64,000 nt of DNA, from NCBI GenBank assembly GCA_041396245.1, contig JAWKYW010000003.1:1-64000 (forward strand), written 5' to 3'. The translations under genes and the position numbers were made by a program. Source of the DNA: Desulfobacillus sp041396245 (GTDB lineage: Bacteria > Pseudomonadota > Gammaproteobacteria > Burkholderiales > Rhodocyclaceae). Below are positions 39,742 through 48,561 of this stretch, piece by piece; positions within the stretch are counted from its first letter, which is position 1, and each line of letters opens with the position of its first letter. The notes beneath the pieces were generated by a model, which was not told the DNA's origin, made no database searches, and saw only the letters and a program-made list of their open reading frames with translations.

Positions 39742-40338
39742 TTACTTCTTTTCCGGCGAAGGCTCTTGCGCGGTTTCCTGCTTGTCGGCCGGCCGGCCGG
39801 CCGGCGCGACGAAATTCGGAAACTGGAAGCCGGACAACATGTTGCGCGTCTGGCTCTCGATCTGTTCCTGCATCTGCATGAACATGTTCTTCGACTGCTC
39901 CATGTAGGTACCCATCATGCTCTGCATGGCGGGGCCCTGGAAGTTGAGGAACTGCGCCCACAGGTCCTTGCTGGCCGGATTGTTCTCGCCGTACATGGCC
40001 TGCGCCTGCTCCTGCAGCTTGGCCTGCATGTCGGTGAAGGCCTTGATGTTGCCCTCGAGGTATTTGCCCATCATGCCCTGCATGGCATTGCCGTAGAAGC
40101 GGATCATCTGCGAAAGCAGGTCGCTGGTGAACATCGGCATGCCGCCGGTTTCCTCCTCGAGGATGATCTGCAGCAGGATGCTGCGCGTGAGGTCTTCGCT
40201 GCTCTTGGCGTCGACGACCCGGAAATCCTCGTTCTTCAGCACCAGTTCCTTGACATCGGCCAGGGTGATGTAGGAACTCGTCCGTGTGTCGTAGAGCCGC
40301 CGGTTCGGGTATTTCTTGATCAGTCTGGCTTCAGCCAT
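39742..40338 (-). CDS. phaR: polyhydroxyalkanoate synthesis repressor PhaR
   Basis: This 198-residue regulator has the conserved PHB accumulation DNA-binding domain (LIKKYPNRRLYDTRTSSYIT near residues 6-25), then methionine- and glutamine-rich helices that associate with the granule. PhaR senses PHB, leaves DNA when polymer is present and so releases phasin genes. The ATG at 40338 (MAEARLIKK) is the family start. It is the last of the phaC-phaB-phaB-phaR run. Confidence 0.93.
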   Translation of the reverse strand: MAEARLIKKYPNRRLYDTRTSSYITLADVKELVLKNEDFRVVDAKSSEDLTRSILLQIILEEETGGMPMFTSDLLSQMIRFYGNAMQGMMGKYLEGNIKAFTDMQAKLQEQAQAMYGENNPASKDLWAQFLNFQGPAMQSMMGTYMEQSKNMFMQMQEQIESQTRNMLSGFQFPNFVAPAGRPADKQETAQEPSPEKK

Positions 40339-40407
40339 GCTCGCGTTCCTCCCCAATATCGGACAATTATACGCAGAATGCCGCGGCCGCACGGCGCGCC
40401 CGCGGCA

Positions 40408-41148
40408 TCAGCCCATGTGCAATCCGCCGTTGATCGACAGGGTCGATCCCGTCATGTAGCCGGCGTATTCGGAAGACAGGTAGGCCACCAGCTTGCCGAT
40501 CTCCTCCGGCCGGCCCAGCCGCCCCATCGGAATCTGGGCGACGATCTGCTCGCGCACCTCCGGCTTGATCGCCATGACCATGTCGGTGCCGACGTAGCCC
40601 GGGGCGATGGCGTTGACCGTCACCCCCTTGCGCGCCACTTCCTGGGCGATGGCCTTGGTGAAGCCGAGGATGCCGGCCTTCGCCGCCGAATAATTGGCCT
40701 GGCCGAACTGGCCCTTGACGCCGTTCACCGACGAGATGTTGATGACCCGCCCCCAGCCGCGCTCGGCCATGCCGGGCAGCACCTGATGGGTGACATTGAA
40801 CACGCTGTTGAGGTTCACGTCGATGACGGCGTTCCAGTCCGCCGCCGGCATCTTGCGGAACATGTTGTCGCGGGTGATGCCGGCATTGTTCACCAGCACG
40901 TCGACCGGCCCGATCTCCGATTCGATGCGCCTGACCATCGCGTTGCAGGAATCGTAGTCGGCCACGTTGCCCTCGGCGGCGTGAAACGTGAAACCGGCGG
41001 CCTTGTTCTGCGCCAGCCACTCTTCCCTCTGCGGAAAACCGGGCAGGCAGTTGGCCACCACGACGAATCCCTCCTCGGCCAGCGCCCGGCAGATCGCCGT
41101 GCCCAGTCCGCCCATGCCACCCGTAACGAGCGCTACCCTCTTCGACAT
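40408..41148 (-). CDS. phaB: acetoacetyl-CoA reductase, copy 1
   Basis: This 246-residue NADPH-dependent SDR has TGGMGGLG near residues 10-17, NNAGITRDNMFRKM near 88 and the catalytic Ser and Tyr-x-x-x-Lys in ISSVNGVKGQFGQANYSAAK. The ITRD..FRKM and SVNG..GQFGQ blocks are specific to PhaB, which reduces acetoacetyl-CoA to (R)-3-hydroxybutyryl-CoA for PhaC. It is one of two tandem copies, with 76 bp between them. Confidence 0.93.
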   Translation of the reverse strand: MSKRVALVTGGMGGLGTAICRALAEEGFVVVANCLPGFPQREEWLAQNKAAGFTFHAAEGNVADYDSCNAMVRRIESEIGPVDVLVNNAGITRDNMFRKMPAADWNAVIDVNLNSVFNVTHQVLPGMAERGWGRVINISSVNGVKGQFGQANYSAAKAGILGFTKAIAQEVARKGVTVNAIAPGYVGTDMVMAIKPEVREQIVAQIPMGRLGRPEEIGKLVAYLSSEYAGYMTGSTLSINGGLHMG

Positions 41149-41224
41149 CGCAGTGTTTCCTATATGACAACAATGAAACTTGAAAACCGGCTGCCGCCGA
41201 GCCTGGCGGCGGCCGGGACAAAAC

Positions 41225-41965
41225 TCAGAACATGTGCTGGCCGCCGTTGATCGAGATGTTGGCGCCCGTCAGGAACGCCGCCTCCTCGGAGGCCAGATAG
41301 GCCACCAGGCCGGCCACCTCCTCCGGCTTGCCCAGCCGTCCCTGCGGGATCTGCGGCAGGATCTTCGAGTCCAGCACCTCCTGCGGGATCGCCATCACCA
41401 TCTTGGTGCCGATGTAGCCCGGGCTGATGGTGTTCACCGTCACGCCCTTCTTCGCCACTTCCAGCGCCAGCGCCTTGGTGAAGCCGTGCATGCCGGCCTT
41501 GGCGGCGGAGTAGTTGGTCTGGCCGAAGGCGCCCTTCTGGCCGTTTACGGAAGAGACGTTGACGACCCGGCCCCAGCCGCGCTCCATCATGCCGTCCATC
41601 ACCTGCTTGGTCATGTTGAAGACGCTGTCGAGGTTGGTCTTCATGACCACGTCCCAATCGCCCTTGGTCATTTTCCTGAACGTCATGTCGCGCGTGATGC
41701 CGGCATTGTTGACCAGCACGTCGACCGGCCCGAGCTCCTTCGCCACCGTGTCCACGCAAGCCTTGCAGGAATCGAAGTCGGCGACGTCGCAGGGATAGGC
41801 GTGGAAGTCGAAACCCTGCGCCTTCATCTGCTTCAGCCAGTCGCCGGCCTTGGTATTGCTCGGGCTGTAGGTCGTCACCACCCTGTAGCCCAGCGCGGCC
41901 ATCTTGATGCAGATCGCCTCGCCCAGTCCGCCCATGCCACCCGTTATCAGTGCCACTCTCGACAT
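41225..41965 (-). CDS. phaB: acetoacetyl-CoA reductase, copy 2
   Basis: This 246-residue paralogue of the neighbouring gene product shares all PhaB motifs (TGGMGGLG, NNAGITRDMTFRKM, SSVNGQKGAFGQTNYSAAK). The ATG at 41965 is preceded by AAAGGAGAG; an in-frame extension upstream has no ribosome site. The N-terminal cofactor region (YSPSNTKAGDW) differs clearly from copy 1, so the copies may differ in cofactor or expression. A MITE-like element lies between this gene and phaC. Confidence 0.92.
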   Translation of the reverse strand: MSRVALITGGMGGLGEAICIKMAALGYRVVTTYSPSNTKAGDWLKQMKAQGFDFHAYPCDVADFDSCKACVDTVAKELGPVDVLVNNAGITRDMTFRKMTKGDWDVVMKTNLDSVFNMTKQVMDGMMERGWGRVVNVSSVNGQKGAFGQTNYSAAKAGMHGFTKALALEVAKKGVTVNTISPGYIGTKMVMAIPQEVLDSKILPQIPQGRLGKPEEVAGLVAYLASEEAAFLTGANISINGGQHMF

Positions 41966-42039
41966 GATTCTCTCTCCTTTGCTTGACGGGGAATTTGCTT
42001 GTTGCGCGCGGCCGCGTTTCCCCTGTTGCGCGGCCGGTC

Positions 42040-42310
42040 TAGGGCGTGTTCTCAATCATTCTGTCGGATGCGTTGTGGCCAAAAGCGTCGGATGCTAGGC
42101 GCGCGACGAAGTCAATGGCCGCCCCCTTGACGAGGAGCGCAACGACGCAGCCGGCGCTTTTGGCCGCAACCCGAAGGGAACGGGTCTTTCCGGGCGCATG
42201 GCCGCGTTGCGGCGGCTCGCCGTGGAATGACCACTGTCTTCGCCGCCGCGCCTTGCCCTACGCCCGGAAAGCCCCGTTCGCACCGACAGAATGATTGAGA
42301 ACACGCCCTA
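42040..42310. mobile_element. MITE-like element with 28-bp perfect terminal inverted repeats
   Basis: The ends 42040-42067 (TAGGGCGTGTTCTCAATCAT...) and 42283-42310 are exact inverted copies over 28 bp. The 271-bp interior has no believable gene but contains a second inverted pair (about 42072-42087 with 42155-42170, one mismatch). The outer TA on both ends could be a target duplication or part of the repeat. The right end provides the TAG stop codon of phaC. Size, perfect ends and lack of coding suggest a non-autonomous transposon remnant. Confidence 0.8.
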
Positions 42311-44020
42311 AGCCCTTTCCTTGACGTAGCGTCCCGGCGCCGCCTCGATCGGCTTGTGGCGACGGCTGCCGAACTTCTTCGGTGCGGGGCGCTCCGCGCC
42401 GGCATGGCCCCTGAGCCATTCGATCCAGTGCGGCCACCAGCTGCCCTTGTGCTCGGTGGCGCCGGCGAGCCAGTCGTCGGACGTCGCGGCCGCCGCATCG
42501 TTGCGCCAGTGGCTGCGCTTGCCCTTGGCCGGCGGGTTCACCACCCCGGCGATGTGGCCGCTGGCACCCATGACGAAGGTCGTCTCGCCGCCGAGCAGCC
42601 CGCGCGAGAGGTAGGCGCTCTGCCAGGGCACGATGTGGTCCTCGCGGCTGGCGTAGAGGTAGGCCGGCATGTCGAGCCGGCCAAGGTCGGCCGTCGTGCC
42701 GCACATCGCCAGCCGGCCCGGCTCGCGCAGGGCGTTTTCCAGGTAGAGGTGGCGCAGATACCAGACGGCGAAGGGCCCGGGCAGGTTGGTGCCGTCGGCA
42801 TTCCAGTAGAGCAGATCGAAGGCCGGCGGCTTGCCGCCCTTCAGGTAGTTGCCGACAACGTATTGCCAGATCAGATCGTTGGCGCGCAGGCTGGAGAAGG
42901 CCGCTGCCAGTTCGGCGCCGCGCAGCAGCCCGCCCTGCCCGATCGCCTTCTCGCGCGCTTCGAGCGAGATCGGGTCGACGTAATGGGTGACTTCGCCGCC
43001 GTCGGAGAAGTCGAGCAGCGAAGTGAGCAGGGTCAGGCTCGACACCGGGTCCGCGCCGCGCGCCTTGGCGACGGAGAGCGCGGCAGCGAGAATGGTGCCG
43101 CCGACGCAGAAGCCGAGGGCGTTCACCCGGTCGGCGCCGCCCACTTCCCGCGCGACTTCGAGCGCCTTGAGCGCGCCGAGTTCGAGGTAGTCGTCCCAGC
43201 CGAGATGGCCGAGCTCGGCCTGCGGATTGCGCCAGGAGACGAGGAACACCGTCATGCCCTGCTCCACGGCATGGCGCACGAAGGAATTTTCCGGCTGCAG
43301 GTCGAGGATGTAGAACTTGTTGATGCAGGGCGGCACGATCAGCAGCGGCCGCTCATGTACCTTTTTCGTCGCCGGCGCGTACTGGATGAGCTGGATCAGC
43401 GCGTTCTCGAAGATCACCTGGCCCGGCGTCACCGCCAGGTTGCGACCGACCTCGAAGGCGTCGTCGTCGGTCATCGAGATGCGGCCCTTGCCGAGGTCGG
43501 CGAGCAGGTTGCGCAGGCCGTCGGTGATGCTGGCGCCCTGCGTGGCCAGCGCCTTCGAAATGAATTCCGGATTGGTCGCGGCGAAATTCGACGGTGCCAT
43601 GGCGTCGACGAACTGGCGCGTGAAGAATTTCAGCCGGTCGCGGGCATCTGCGTCGCCCGGCATCGCCTCCGCCAGGCTGACGAGGAACTCGGCATTGAGC
43701 CGGTAGGCCTGGCGCAGATAATCGTAGTAGGGGCTTTCCGACCATTCGGTTGCGGCAAAGCGCTTGTCCTTTACCTCGGCCGGCGTGCCGCCCCGCAGCA
43801 TGGACTGCCACAGTGCGATATGGCGTTCGGCAAAGACTTTCTGCAGGCCGGCGATGGCCTCATTCCGGGGCAGGTGCGGCAGGGAAGCCGTCGCGGCATT
43901 CGGCGCGGCGCCGGCCGCCGGCTGCTGCGCCATGAAATTCATGAACCCCTGCGCGAACGCCTGACCGGCCTGAAAAAGGTGCTGCATGGCAGCCGCATCG
44001 GGCTGCGAATTACCGGACAT
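42308..44020 (-). CDS. phaC: class I poly(3-hydroxyalkanoate) synthase
   Basis: This 570-residue PHA synthase polymerises (R)-3-hydroxybutyryl-CoA. It has the lipase-like box GFCVGG with the catalytic cysteine, the aspartate in ASREDHIVPW and the histidine in GASGHIAGVVNPP. Length and N-terminal domain are class I. Its stop codon lies in the terminal repeat of a MITE-like element, so the last residues (KERA) and the stop may have been fixed by the insertion. It is first in the phaC-phaB-phaB-phaR cluster. Confidence 0.96.
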   Translation of the reverse strand: MSGNSQPDAAAMQHLFQAGQAFAQGFMNFMAQQPAAGAAPNAATASLPHLPRNEAIAGLQKVFAERHIALWQSMLRGGTPAEVKDKRFAATEWSESPYYDYLRQAYRLNAEFLVSLAEAMPGDADARDRLKFFTRQFVDAMAPSNFAATNPEFISKALATQGASITDGLRNLLADLGKGRISMTDDDAFEVGRNLAVTPGQVIFENALIQLIQYAPATKKVHERPLLIVPPCINKFYILDLQPENSFVRHAVEQGMTVFLVSWRNPQAELGHLGWDDYLELGALKALEVAREVGGADRVNALGFCVGGTILAAALSVAKARGADPVSSLTLLTSLLDFSDGGEVTHYVDPISLEAREKAIGQGGLLRGAELAAAFSSLRANDLIWQYVVGNYLKGGKPPAFDLLYWNADGTNLPGPFAVWYLRHLYLENALREPGRLAMCGTTADLGRLDMPAYLYASREDHIVPWQSAYLSRGLLGGETTFVMGASGHIAGVVNPPAKGKRSHWRNDAAAATSDDWLAGATEHKGSWWPHWIEWLRGHAGAERPAPKKFGSRRHKPIEAAPGRYVKERA

Positions 44021-44136
44021 CGACCGCTCTCCCTATGACGATTGCAAGATGGCAAGCGTCGGATTCAATGGGAATTTTGCACCGCAGCATAATCCCTGTC
44101 AACGCCGCTGGCAAGGATAGAATCTAGAATCCGGAC

Positions 44137-44352
44137 ATGTACATCGTCGCCATCGGCTGGTTGTGGGTTGTCCTGATGATGGCCGTGACGGAAACCAGCA
44201 TCACGGCGGGCATCCTGACCTTCATTTTCTACGGGCTGGCCCCGCTCGCCCTATTTCTCTGGCTGGCCGGCACGCCGGCGCGGCGGCGGCGCTCAATGCT
44301 CGACGAGAAAGTGCGCCAGGAGAATGGTGCCGACGCCGGCCGCGATGAGTAG
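44137..44352 (+). CDS. small two-helix membrane protein
   Basis: This 71-residue protein has two hydrophobic segments (about 3-20 and 24-45), then an arginine-rich turn and an acidic tail. No function is recognised. The last 60 bp overlap the end of the converging ZIP transporter gene. It lies alone on the plus strand after phaC, preceded by a 116-bp gap that includes a weak TAGAAT -10 element near 44119. Confidence 0.6.
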   Translation: MYIVAIGWLWVVLMMAVTETSITAGILTFIFYGLAPLALFLWLAGTPARRRRSMLDEKVRQENGADAGRDE

Positions 44353-45063
44353 CACCTGCTGCAGCGTGGCGGCCAGGGCGGTGCGCTTGTGCAGGCCGGG
44401 AATCAGGTCGGCCACGGCGACGTAGATCATGCTGGCCGCGCCCAGGGCCAGGAACACCGGCACCACGCCCTGCACCGCCGACAGGGCGAAATAGGCCAGC
44501 AGCCCCCCGGCCAGGGTGGCCAGGCTGGACAGCAGGTTGAAGGCCAGCGCCTTCAGGCGCGAGTAGCCCGAATGCAGCAGGATCAGGAAATCGCCCACTT
44601 CCTGCGGGATCTCGTGGGCGATGATGGCCAGCGCGGTGACGATGCCCAGCCGCACGTCCTGCATGAAGGCGGCGGCGATCAGCACGCCATCGACGAAGTT
44701 GTGGAAGGTGTCGCCGACCAGGATGAGCAGGCCGCTGCGGCCGTGATCGTCCTGTGCGGCATGGGTCTCGTGTCCTTCGCAGTGATCGTCGTGGCAGTGG
44801 CGCCACAGCACCAGCTTTTCCAGTACGAAGAAGCCGAGGATGCCGGCCAGCACGATCGCCATCGCCGTGCCGGCATCGCCTTGGGCCTCGACGGCATGGG
44901 GCAGCACCTCGAGGAAGGCCGCCCCCAGCAACGCGCCGATGGCATAGCTGATGAGGTGGGTGATCCAGGCGCTGCGCGCCGTCAGGGCGAAGACGGCGGC
45001 GGCCAGCACCGACAACGCGCCACCGGCGATCGAGGCGGCGAAGATCCAGGCGAGAACGGACAT
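44293..45063 (-). CDS. ZIP family divalent metal transporter
   Basis: This 256-residue membrane protein has about eight hydrophobic segments. It has a histidine-rich loop near residues 88-107 and the metal-path motifs HNFVDG near 125 and HEIPQE near 160, typical of ZIP transporters for zinc or iron uptake or export. It forms a minus-strand group with the EamA permease gene upstream (23 bp). Confidence 0.92.
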   Translation of the reverse strand: MSVLAWIFAASIAGGALSVLAAAVFALTARSAWITHLISYAIGALLGAAFLEVLPHAVEAQGDAGTAMAIVLAGILGFFVLEKLVLWRHCHDDHCEGHETHAAQDDHGRSGLLILVGDTFHNFVDGVLIAAAFMQDVRLGIVTALAIIAHEIPQEVGDFLILLHSGYSRLKALAFNLLSSLATLAGGLLAYFALSAVQGVVPVFLALGAASMIYVAVADLIPGLHKRTALAATLQQVLLIAAGVGTILLAHFLVEH

Positions 45064-45086
45064 GGGCGCGGATTATACGCGGCGCA

Positions 45087-45983
45087 TCAGTGCCGGGCGG
45101 CCGGCCGGTTCACCAGCCAGATGCCCAGTGCCACCAGCAGCAGTGCCGCCGCCAGCGCGGAAGACACCTTCTCCGAGAGCAGCAGCGCCCCCGCCAGCAC
45201 GCCGAACAGCGGGGTCAGAAAGGAGAACGCCGCCAGCCGGCCGGCCGGATAGGTCGCCACCAGCCAGAACCAGACCAGATAGCTGGCGAAGGCCACCAGC
45301 ACGGCCTGGTAGGCAAGGCTCGCCAGCACCAGCGGCGTCAGGGCGATGATGCCCGGCTCGCCCAGCGCCATCGACACCCAGGGCAGCAGCAGGGCCGATC
45401 CGGCGAGCTGGTAGAACAGCGTCTTGGCGGGACTGACTTTCGCCAGGACGCTGCCCTTGATCACCAGCGTGGTGGCCGCCCACAGCACCGCAGCGAGGAT
45501 CAGCATGCCGTCCCCCAGCAACTGACTTTTCGTCGGCAGGCCGAGCGACTCGCCGAAGGCGGCGAGGATGCCGGCGAAGGCGCAGGCCAGTCCCAGCCAC
45601 TGCAATCCGCGCAGGCGCTCCCCCGGCAGGAAGCAGTGCGCGCCGAGGGCGATCATGAAGGGCGCCGTATACAGGAAAACCACCCCGCGCGAGGCGGTGG
45701 TGTAGGTAAGCCCCCAGTAGATCAAGGCAAACTCGCCGGCGAACAGCACCGCCGAAATAAGCCCCGGCACGAGCGTCCCGTCGCGGTCGAACAGGCGGAT
45801 GCCCTTGTGCGCCGCCCAGGCCCAAACCAGCACGGCGGCGCCGGTCGAACGCAGGCTGGCCTGCCAGACCGGCGAGATGCCGGCATTGGCCACCTTGATC
45901 GCCACCTGCTGCAGACCCCAGGCGGCGCACAGAACAACCATCAGGACCATGGCGGTGGTGTCGAGGTGCGTTTTCCTTTCCAT
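45087..45983 (-). CDS. EamA/DMT family permease
   Basis: This 298-residue drug/metabolite transporter has ten hydrophobic segments in two EamA repeats. The start MERKTHLDTTAMVLM at 45983 puts the first membrane segment at residues 12-30. A long in-frame upstream extension is arginine-rich shadow of the pgeF gene. It exports or imports an unknown metabolite. It contains two AAAGTCAG-type octamers 99 bp apart (45433, 45532). Confidence 0.9.
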   Translation of the reverse strand: MERKTHLDTTAMVLMVVLCAAWGLQQVAIKVANAGISPVWQASLRSTGAAVLVWAWAAHKGIRLFDRDGTLVPGLISAVLFAGEFALIYWGLTYTTASRGVVFLYTAPFMIALGAHCFLPGERLRGLQWLGLACAFAGILAAFGESLGLPTKSQLLGDGMLILAAVLWAATTLVIKGSVLAKVSPAKTLFYQLAGSALLLPWVSMALGEPGIIALTPLVLASLAYQAVLVAFASYLVWFWLVATYPAGRLAAFSFLTPLFGVLAGALLLSEKVSSALAAALLLVALGIWLVNRPAARH

Positions 45984-45988
45984 CGGGT

Positions 45989-46714
45989 CTATTCCATCCA
46001 GATCAGCGTGGCCATGCGGCCGGTGGTTTTTTCCCGGCGGAAGGAGTAGAAGCGCTGCGGATCGCGGCAGGTGCAGAAGCCACCGCCGAAAACGCGTTCC
46101 ACGCCCAGGCCATGCAGGCGCAGCCCTGCCAGCCGGTAGAGGTCGGCCAGCCACTTGCCGTTCTCCTGCGCAGCGAAGGCCGCCGCCGCGTCGGGCGAAT
46201 GCGCGAGGAAGGCCGCGCGCACCTCCGCGCCGACCTCGAAAGCCTGCGGGCCGATGGCCGGGCCGAGCCAGGCCAGCAGGTGCGCAGGCGGCTCGTTCAT
46301 CGCCCGCAGCGTCGCCTCGATGACGCCGCCGGCGAGGCCGCGCCAGCCGGCGTGCGCCGCGGCGACCACAGTGCCGGCGTCGTTGCACAGCAGCACCGGC
46401 AGACAGTCCGCCGTCAGGACGGCGCACACCCGGCCGGCACGGCGCGTGAAGGCGGCATCGGCCGCGACCCCTTCGACGGCATCCTCGGCGCACACCACGG
46501 CATGGCCATGCACCTGGGAGAGCCAGAGCGGTTCGGCCGGCAGATGCGTGCGCAAGCGGCACCGGTTCTCGGCCACGAAGCCGGGGTCGTCGCCGACATG
46601 CTCCGCCAGATTCATCGACGCATAAGGACCGGTGCTCACGCCGCCCGACCGCGTCGTGACCAGGGCGCGCACGCCGGCCGGCGCCGGCCAGTCCGGCACG
46701 ATCCAGTCGTTCAT
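45989..46714 (-). CDS. pgeF: peptidoglycan editing factor / multicopper-like purine enzyme (YfiH family)
   Basis: This 241-residue DUF152/LACC1-family protein has metal-site residues in VHGHAVV near 68, LTADCLPVLLC near 99 and AHAGWRGLAGG near 116. YfiH/PgeF removes wrongly incorporated amino acids from peptidoglycan precursors in E. coli, and relatives act as purine nucleoside phosphorylases. Its start overlaps the stop of rluD by 4 bp, the common proteobacterial rluD-pgeF arrangement. Confidence 0.92.
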   Translation of the reverse strand: MNDWIVPDWPAPAGVRALVTTRSGGVSTGPYASMNLAEHVGDDPGFVAENRCRLRTHLPAEPLWLSQVHGHAVVCAEDAVEGVAADAAFTRRAGRVCAVLTADCLPVLLCNDAGTVVAAAHAGWRGLAGGVIEATLRAMNEPPAHLLAWLGPAIGPQAFEVGAEVRAAFLAHSPDAAAAFAAQENGKWLADLYRLAGLRLHGLGVERVFGGGFCTCRDPQRFYSFRREKTTGRMATLIWME

Positions 46715-47670
46715 GTCGTTTCCGCCCGCAGGGAATCGAGCAGCGCGGAGAAGTCATCCGGCAACGGGGCCTCCCAGGCCACCTCCTCGCGCGTCGCCGG
46801 ATGCGTGAGCGCCAGGCGCCAGGCATGCAGGGCCTGGCGCGGGAAATCGGCCAGCGCCGTTTGCGCCTTGCGGCGCGGCCCATAGACCGGATCGCCGACG
46901 AGCGGATGGCCGAGCTGGGTCATGTGCACGCGGATCTGGTGGGTGCGCCCGGTCTCCAGGGCGCATTCGAGCAGGGTGGCGCGGGTGAAGCGCTCCAGCA
47001 CGCGGTAGTGCGTGCGCGCGGCGCGGCCCGAGCCGACCACCGCCATCCTGGTGCGCCGCACCGGATGGCGCCCGATCGGCGCGTCGACGACGCCGTCGCG
47101 GACGACGCGGCCGTGCGCCAGCGCGAGATACAGCCGCTTCACGCTGCGCGCGGCGAGCTGGCGCACCAGGTCGGTTTGCGCCTCCAGCGTCTTCGCCACC
47201 ACAAGCAGGCCGCTGGTGTCCTTGTCGAGGCGATGCACGATGCCGGCGCGCGGAATGCCGGCGAGGTGCGGAGCGTGGTGCAGCAGGGCGTTGAGCAGCG
47301 TACCCTGCCAGTTGCCGCTGCCGGGGTGCACCACCAGGCCGGCCGGCTTGTCGACGACCAGGATGTGGGCGTCCTCGAAAACGATGGCGAGCGGGATGGC
47401 TTCCGGCTGCTGCGCGGCGTCCTCCGGCAAAGTCATGGCCGCGATGGCGACGCGCTCGCCGCCCCACACCTTGCGCCGCGCATCCGCCGCCGTGTCGTCG
47501 AGGCTGACTTTCCCCTGTTTCACCCAGGCGGCGAGGCGGCTCCTCGAATGCTCGGGCAGCAGGCGCGCCAGCGCCTGGTCGAGGCGCAGGCCGGCGCAGT
47601 CGGCGGGAATTTCAAGGATGCGCGGCGGCGGTGCGATATAATCGGCGCGGTTCGAATTCGAGGCATTCAC
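46711..47670 (-). CDS. rluD: 23S rRNA pseudouridine synthase RluD
   Basis: This 319-residue protein modifies helix 69 of 23S rRNA. It has an N-terminal S4 domain (LDQALARLLPEHSRSRL near residues 26-42) and the catalytic aspartate in HRLDKDTSGLLVVAK near residue 146. The start is taken as the GTG at 47670, since no ATG occurs before the conserved core. This would leave a single base between it and the divergent bamD start, so a slightly different start is possible. Confidence 0.9.
   Translation of the reverse strand: MNASNSNRADYIAPPPRILEIPADCAGLRLDQALARLLPEHSRSRLAAWVKQGKVSLDDTAADARRKVWGGERVAIAAMTLPEDAAQQPEAIPLAIVFEDAHILVVDKPAGLVVHPGSGNWQGTLLNALLHHAPHLAGIPRAGIVHRLDKDTSGLLVVAKTLEAQTDLVRQLAARSVKRLYLALAHGRVVRDGVVDAPIGRHPVRRTRMAVVGSGRAARTHYRVLERFTRATLLECALETGRTHQIRVHMTQLGHPLVGDPVYGPRRKAQTALADFPRQALHAWRLALTHPATREEVAWEAPLPDDFSALLDSLRAETT
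47637..47642 (+). promoter_or_regulatory. -10 element for bamD inside the rluD 5' coding region
   Basis: A perfect TATAAT lies 29 bp before the bamD ATG. No good -35 is seen at the right distance (TTCAAG at 47611 is 20 bp away). If used, the bamD promoter lies within the first codons of rluD. Confidence 0.55.
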
Positions 47671-47671
47671 G

Positions 47672-48454
47672 ATGCGTAGTCTAGCTTTAATCCTCGCCTT
47701 GCTGCTCGGCGGCTGCGGGCTGCTGCCGGAACTCAAGGACGAGACCACCGGCTGGTCGGCCAACCGGCTGTACTCCGCCGCGAAGGAAGCCATGGGCGAC
47801 GGCTCCTACGAGAAGGCCGTCCAGTATTTCGAGATCCTCGAATCGCGCTATCCCTACGGCCGCTACGCCCAGCAGGCGCAGATCGAAATCGCCTACGCCT
47901 ACTACAAGGCAAGCGAGCCGGCCTCCGCCATCGCCGCCTGCGACCGCTTCATCAAGCTGCACCCGAACCACCCCAACGTGGACTACGTCTATTACCTGAA
48001 AGGACTGGTGAATTTCAACGAGGACCTGGGCATCCTCGGCTATGTCAGCATGCAGGACCAGTCCGAGCGCGACCCGAAGGCGGCGCGCGAGTCCTTCGTC
48101 GCCTTCAGGGAGCTGGTGCTGAAGTACCCCAACAGCAAATACGCCGCCGACGCCTCGGCGCGCATGAAATACCTGGTAAACGCGCTGGCTTCGCACGAAG
48201 TGCACGTCGCCCGCTATTACCTCAAGCGCGGCGCCTACGTCGCCGCCGCCAACCGCGCCCAGTTCGCCGTCAAGACCTACCTCGACGCGCCGGCCAACGA
48301 AGAAGCCCTGTTCATCCTGGTCAAGGCCTACGACGCGCTCGGCATGGACGAGCTGCGCGACGACGCCGAGCGCGTCATGCGCACCAACTTCCCCAACAGC
48401 GACTACTACAAGCGCGGCATCGACCGCAAGGAACCGTGGTGGAAGCTGTGGTGA
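47672..48454 (+). CDS. bamD: outer membrane assembly lipoprotein BamD
   Basis: This 260-residue lipoprotein has a signal peptide and lipobox LLGGC (cysteine at residue 14), followed by tetratricopeptide repeats (YEKAVQYFEILESRYPYG near residue 45). BamD is an essential part of the BAM complex that inserts beta-barrel proteins into the outer membrane. Divergent placement from rluD is typical for betaproteobacteria. Confidence 0.95.
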   Translation: MRSLALILALLLGGCGLLPELKDETTGWSANRLYSAAKEAMGDGSYEKAVQYFEILESRYPYGRYAQQAQIEIAYAYYKASEPASAIAACDRFIKLHPNHPNVDYVYYLKGLVNFNEDLGILGYVSMQDQSERDPKAARESFVAFRELVLKYPNSKYAADASARMKYLVNALASHEVHVARYYLKRGAYVAAANRAQFAVKTYLDAPANEEALFILVKAYDALGMDELRDDAERVMRTNFPNSDYYKRGIDRKEPWWKLW

Positions 48455-48539
48455 GCCGGCAGGTCTGTCTTCAGGCCGACGAGAGAAGGAAATCCGACCG
48501 AAGGCAGTGCAAAGCCACCCGGGGCAGGAGTCGCGGACG

Positions 48540-48561
48540 GTCGGGCTGAAGCCCGACCTAC
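48540..48561. repeat. GTAGGTCGG-type palindrome, copy 2
   Basis: The same 22 bp as the right arm at 32786-32807. The matching left arm near 48465-48485 is degenerate. It contains the stop codon (TAG, minus strand) of the universal stress gene and lies between converging bamD and that gene, so it may act as a shared terminator hairpin. Confidence 0.8.
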
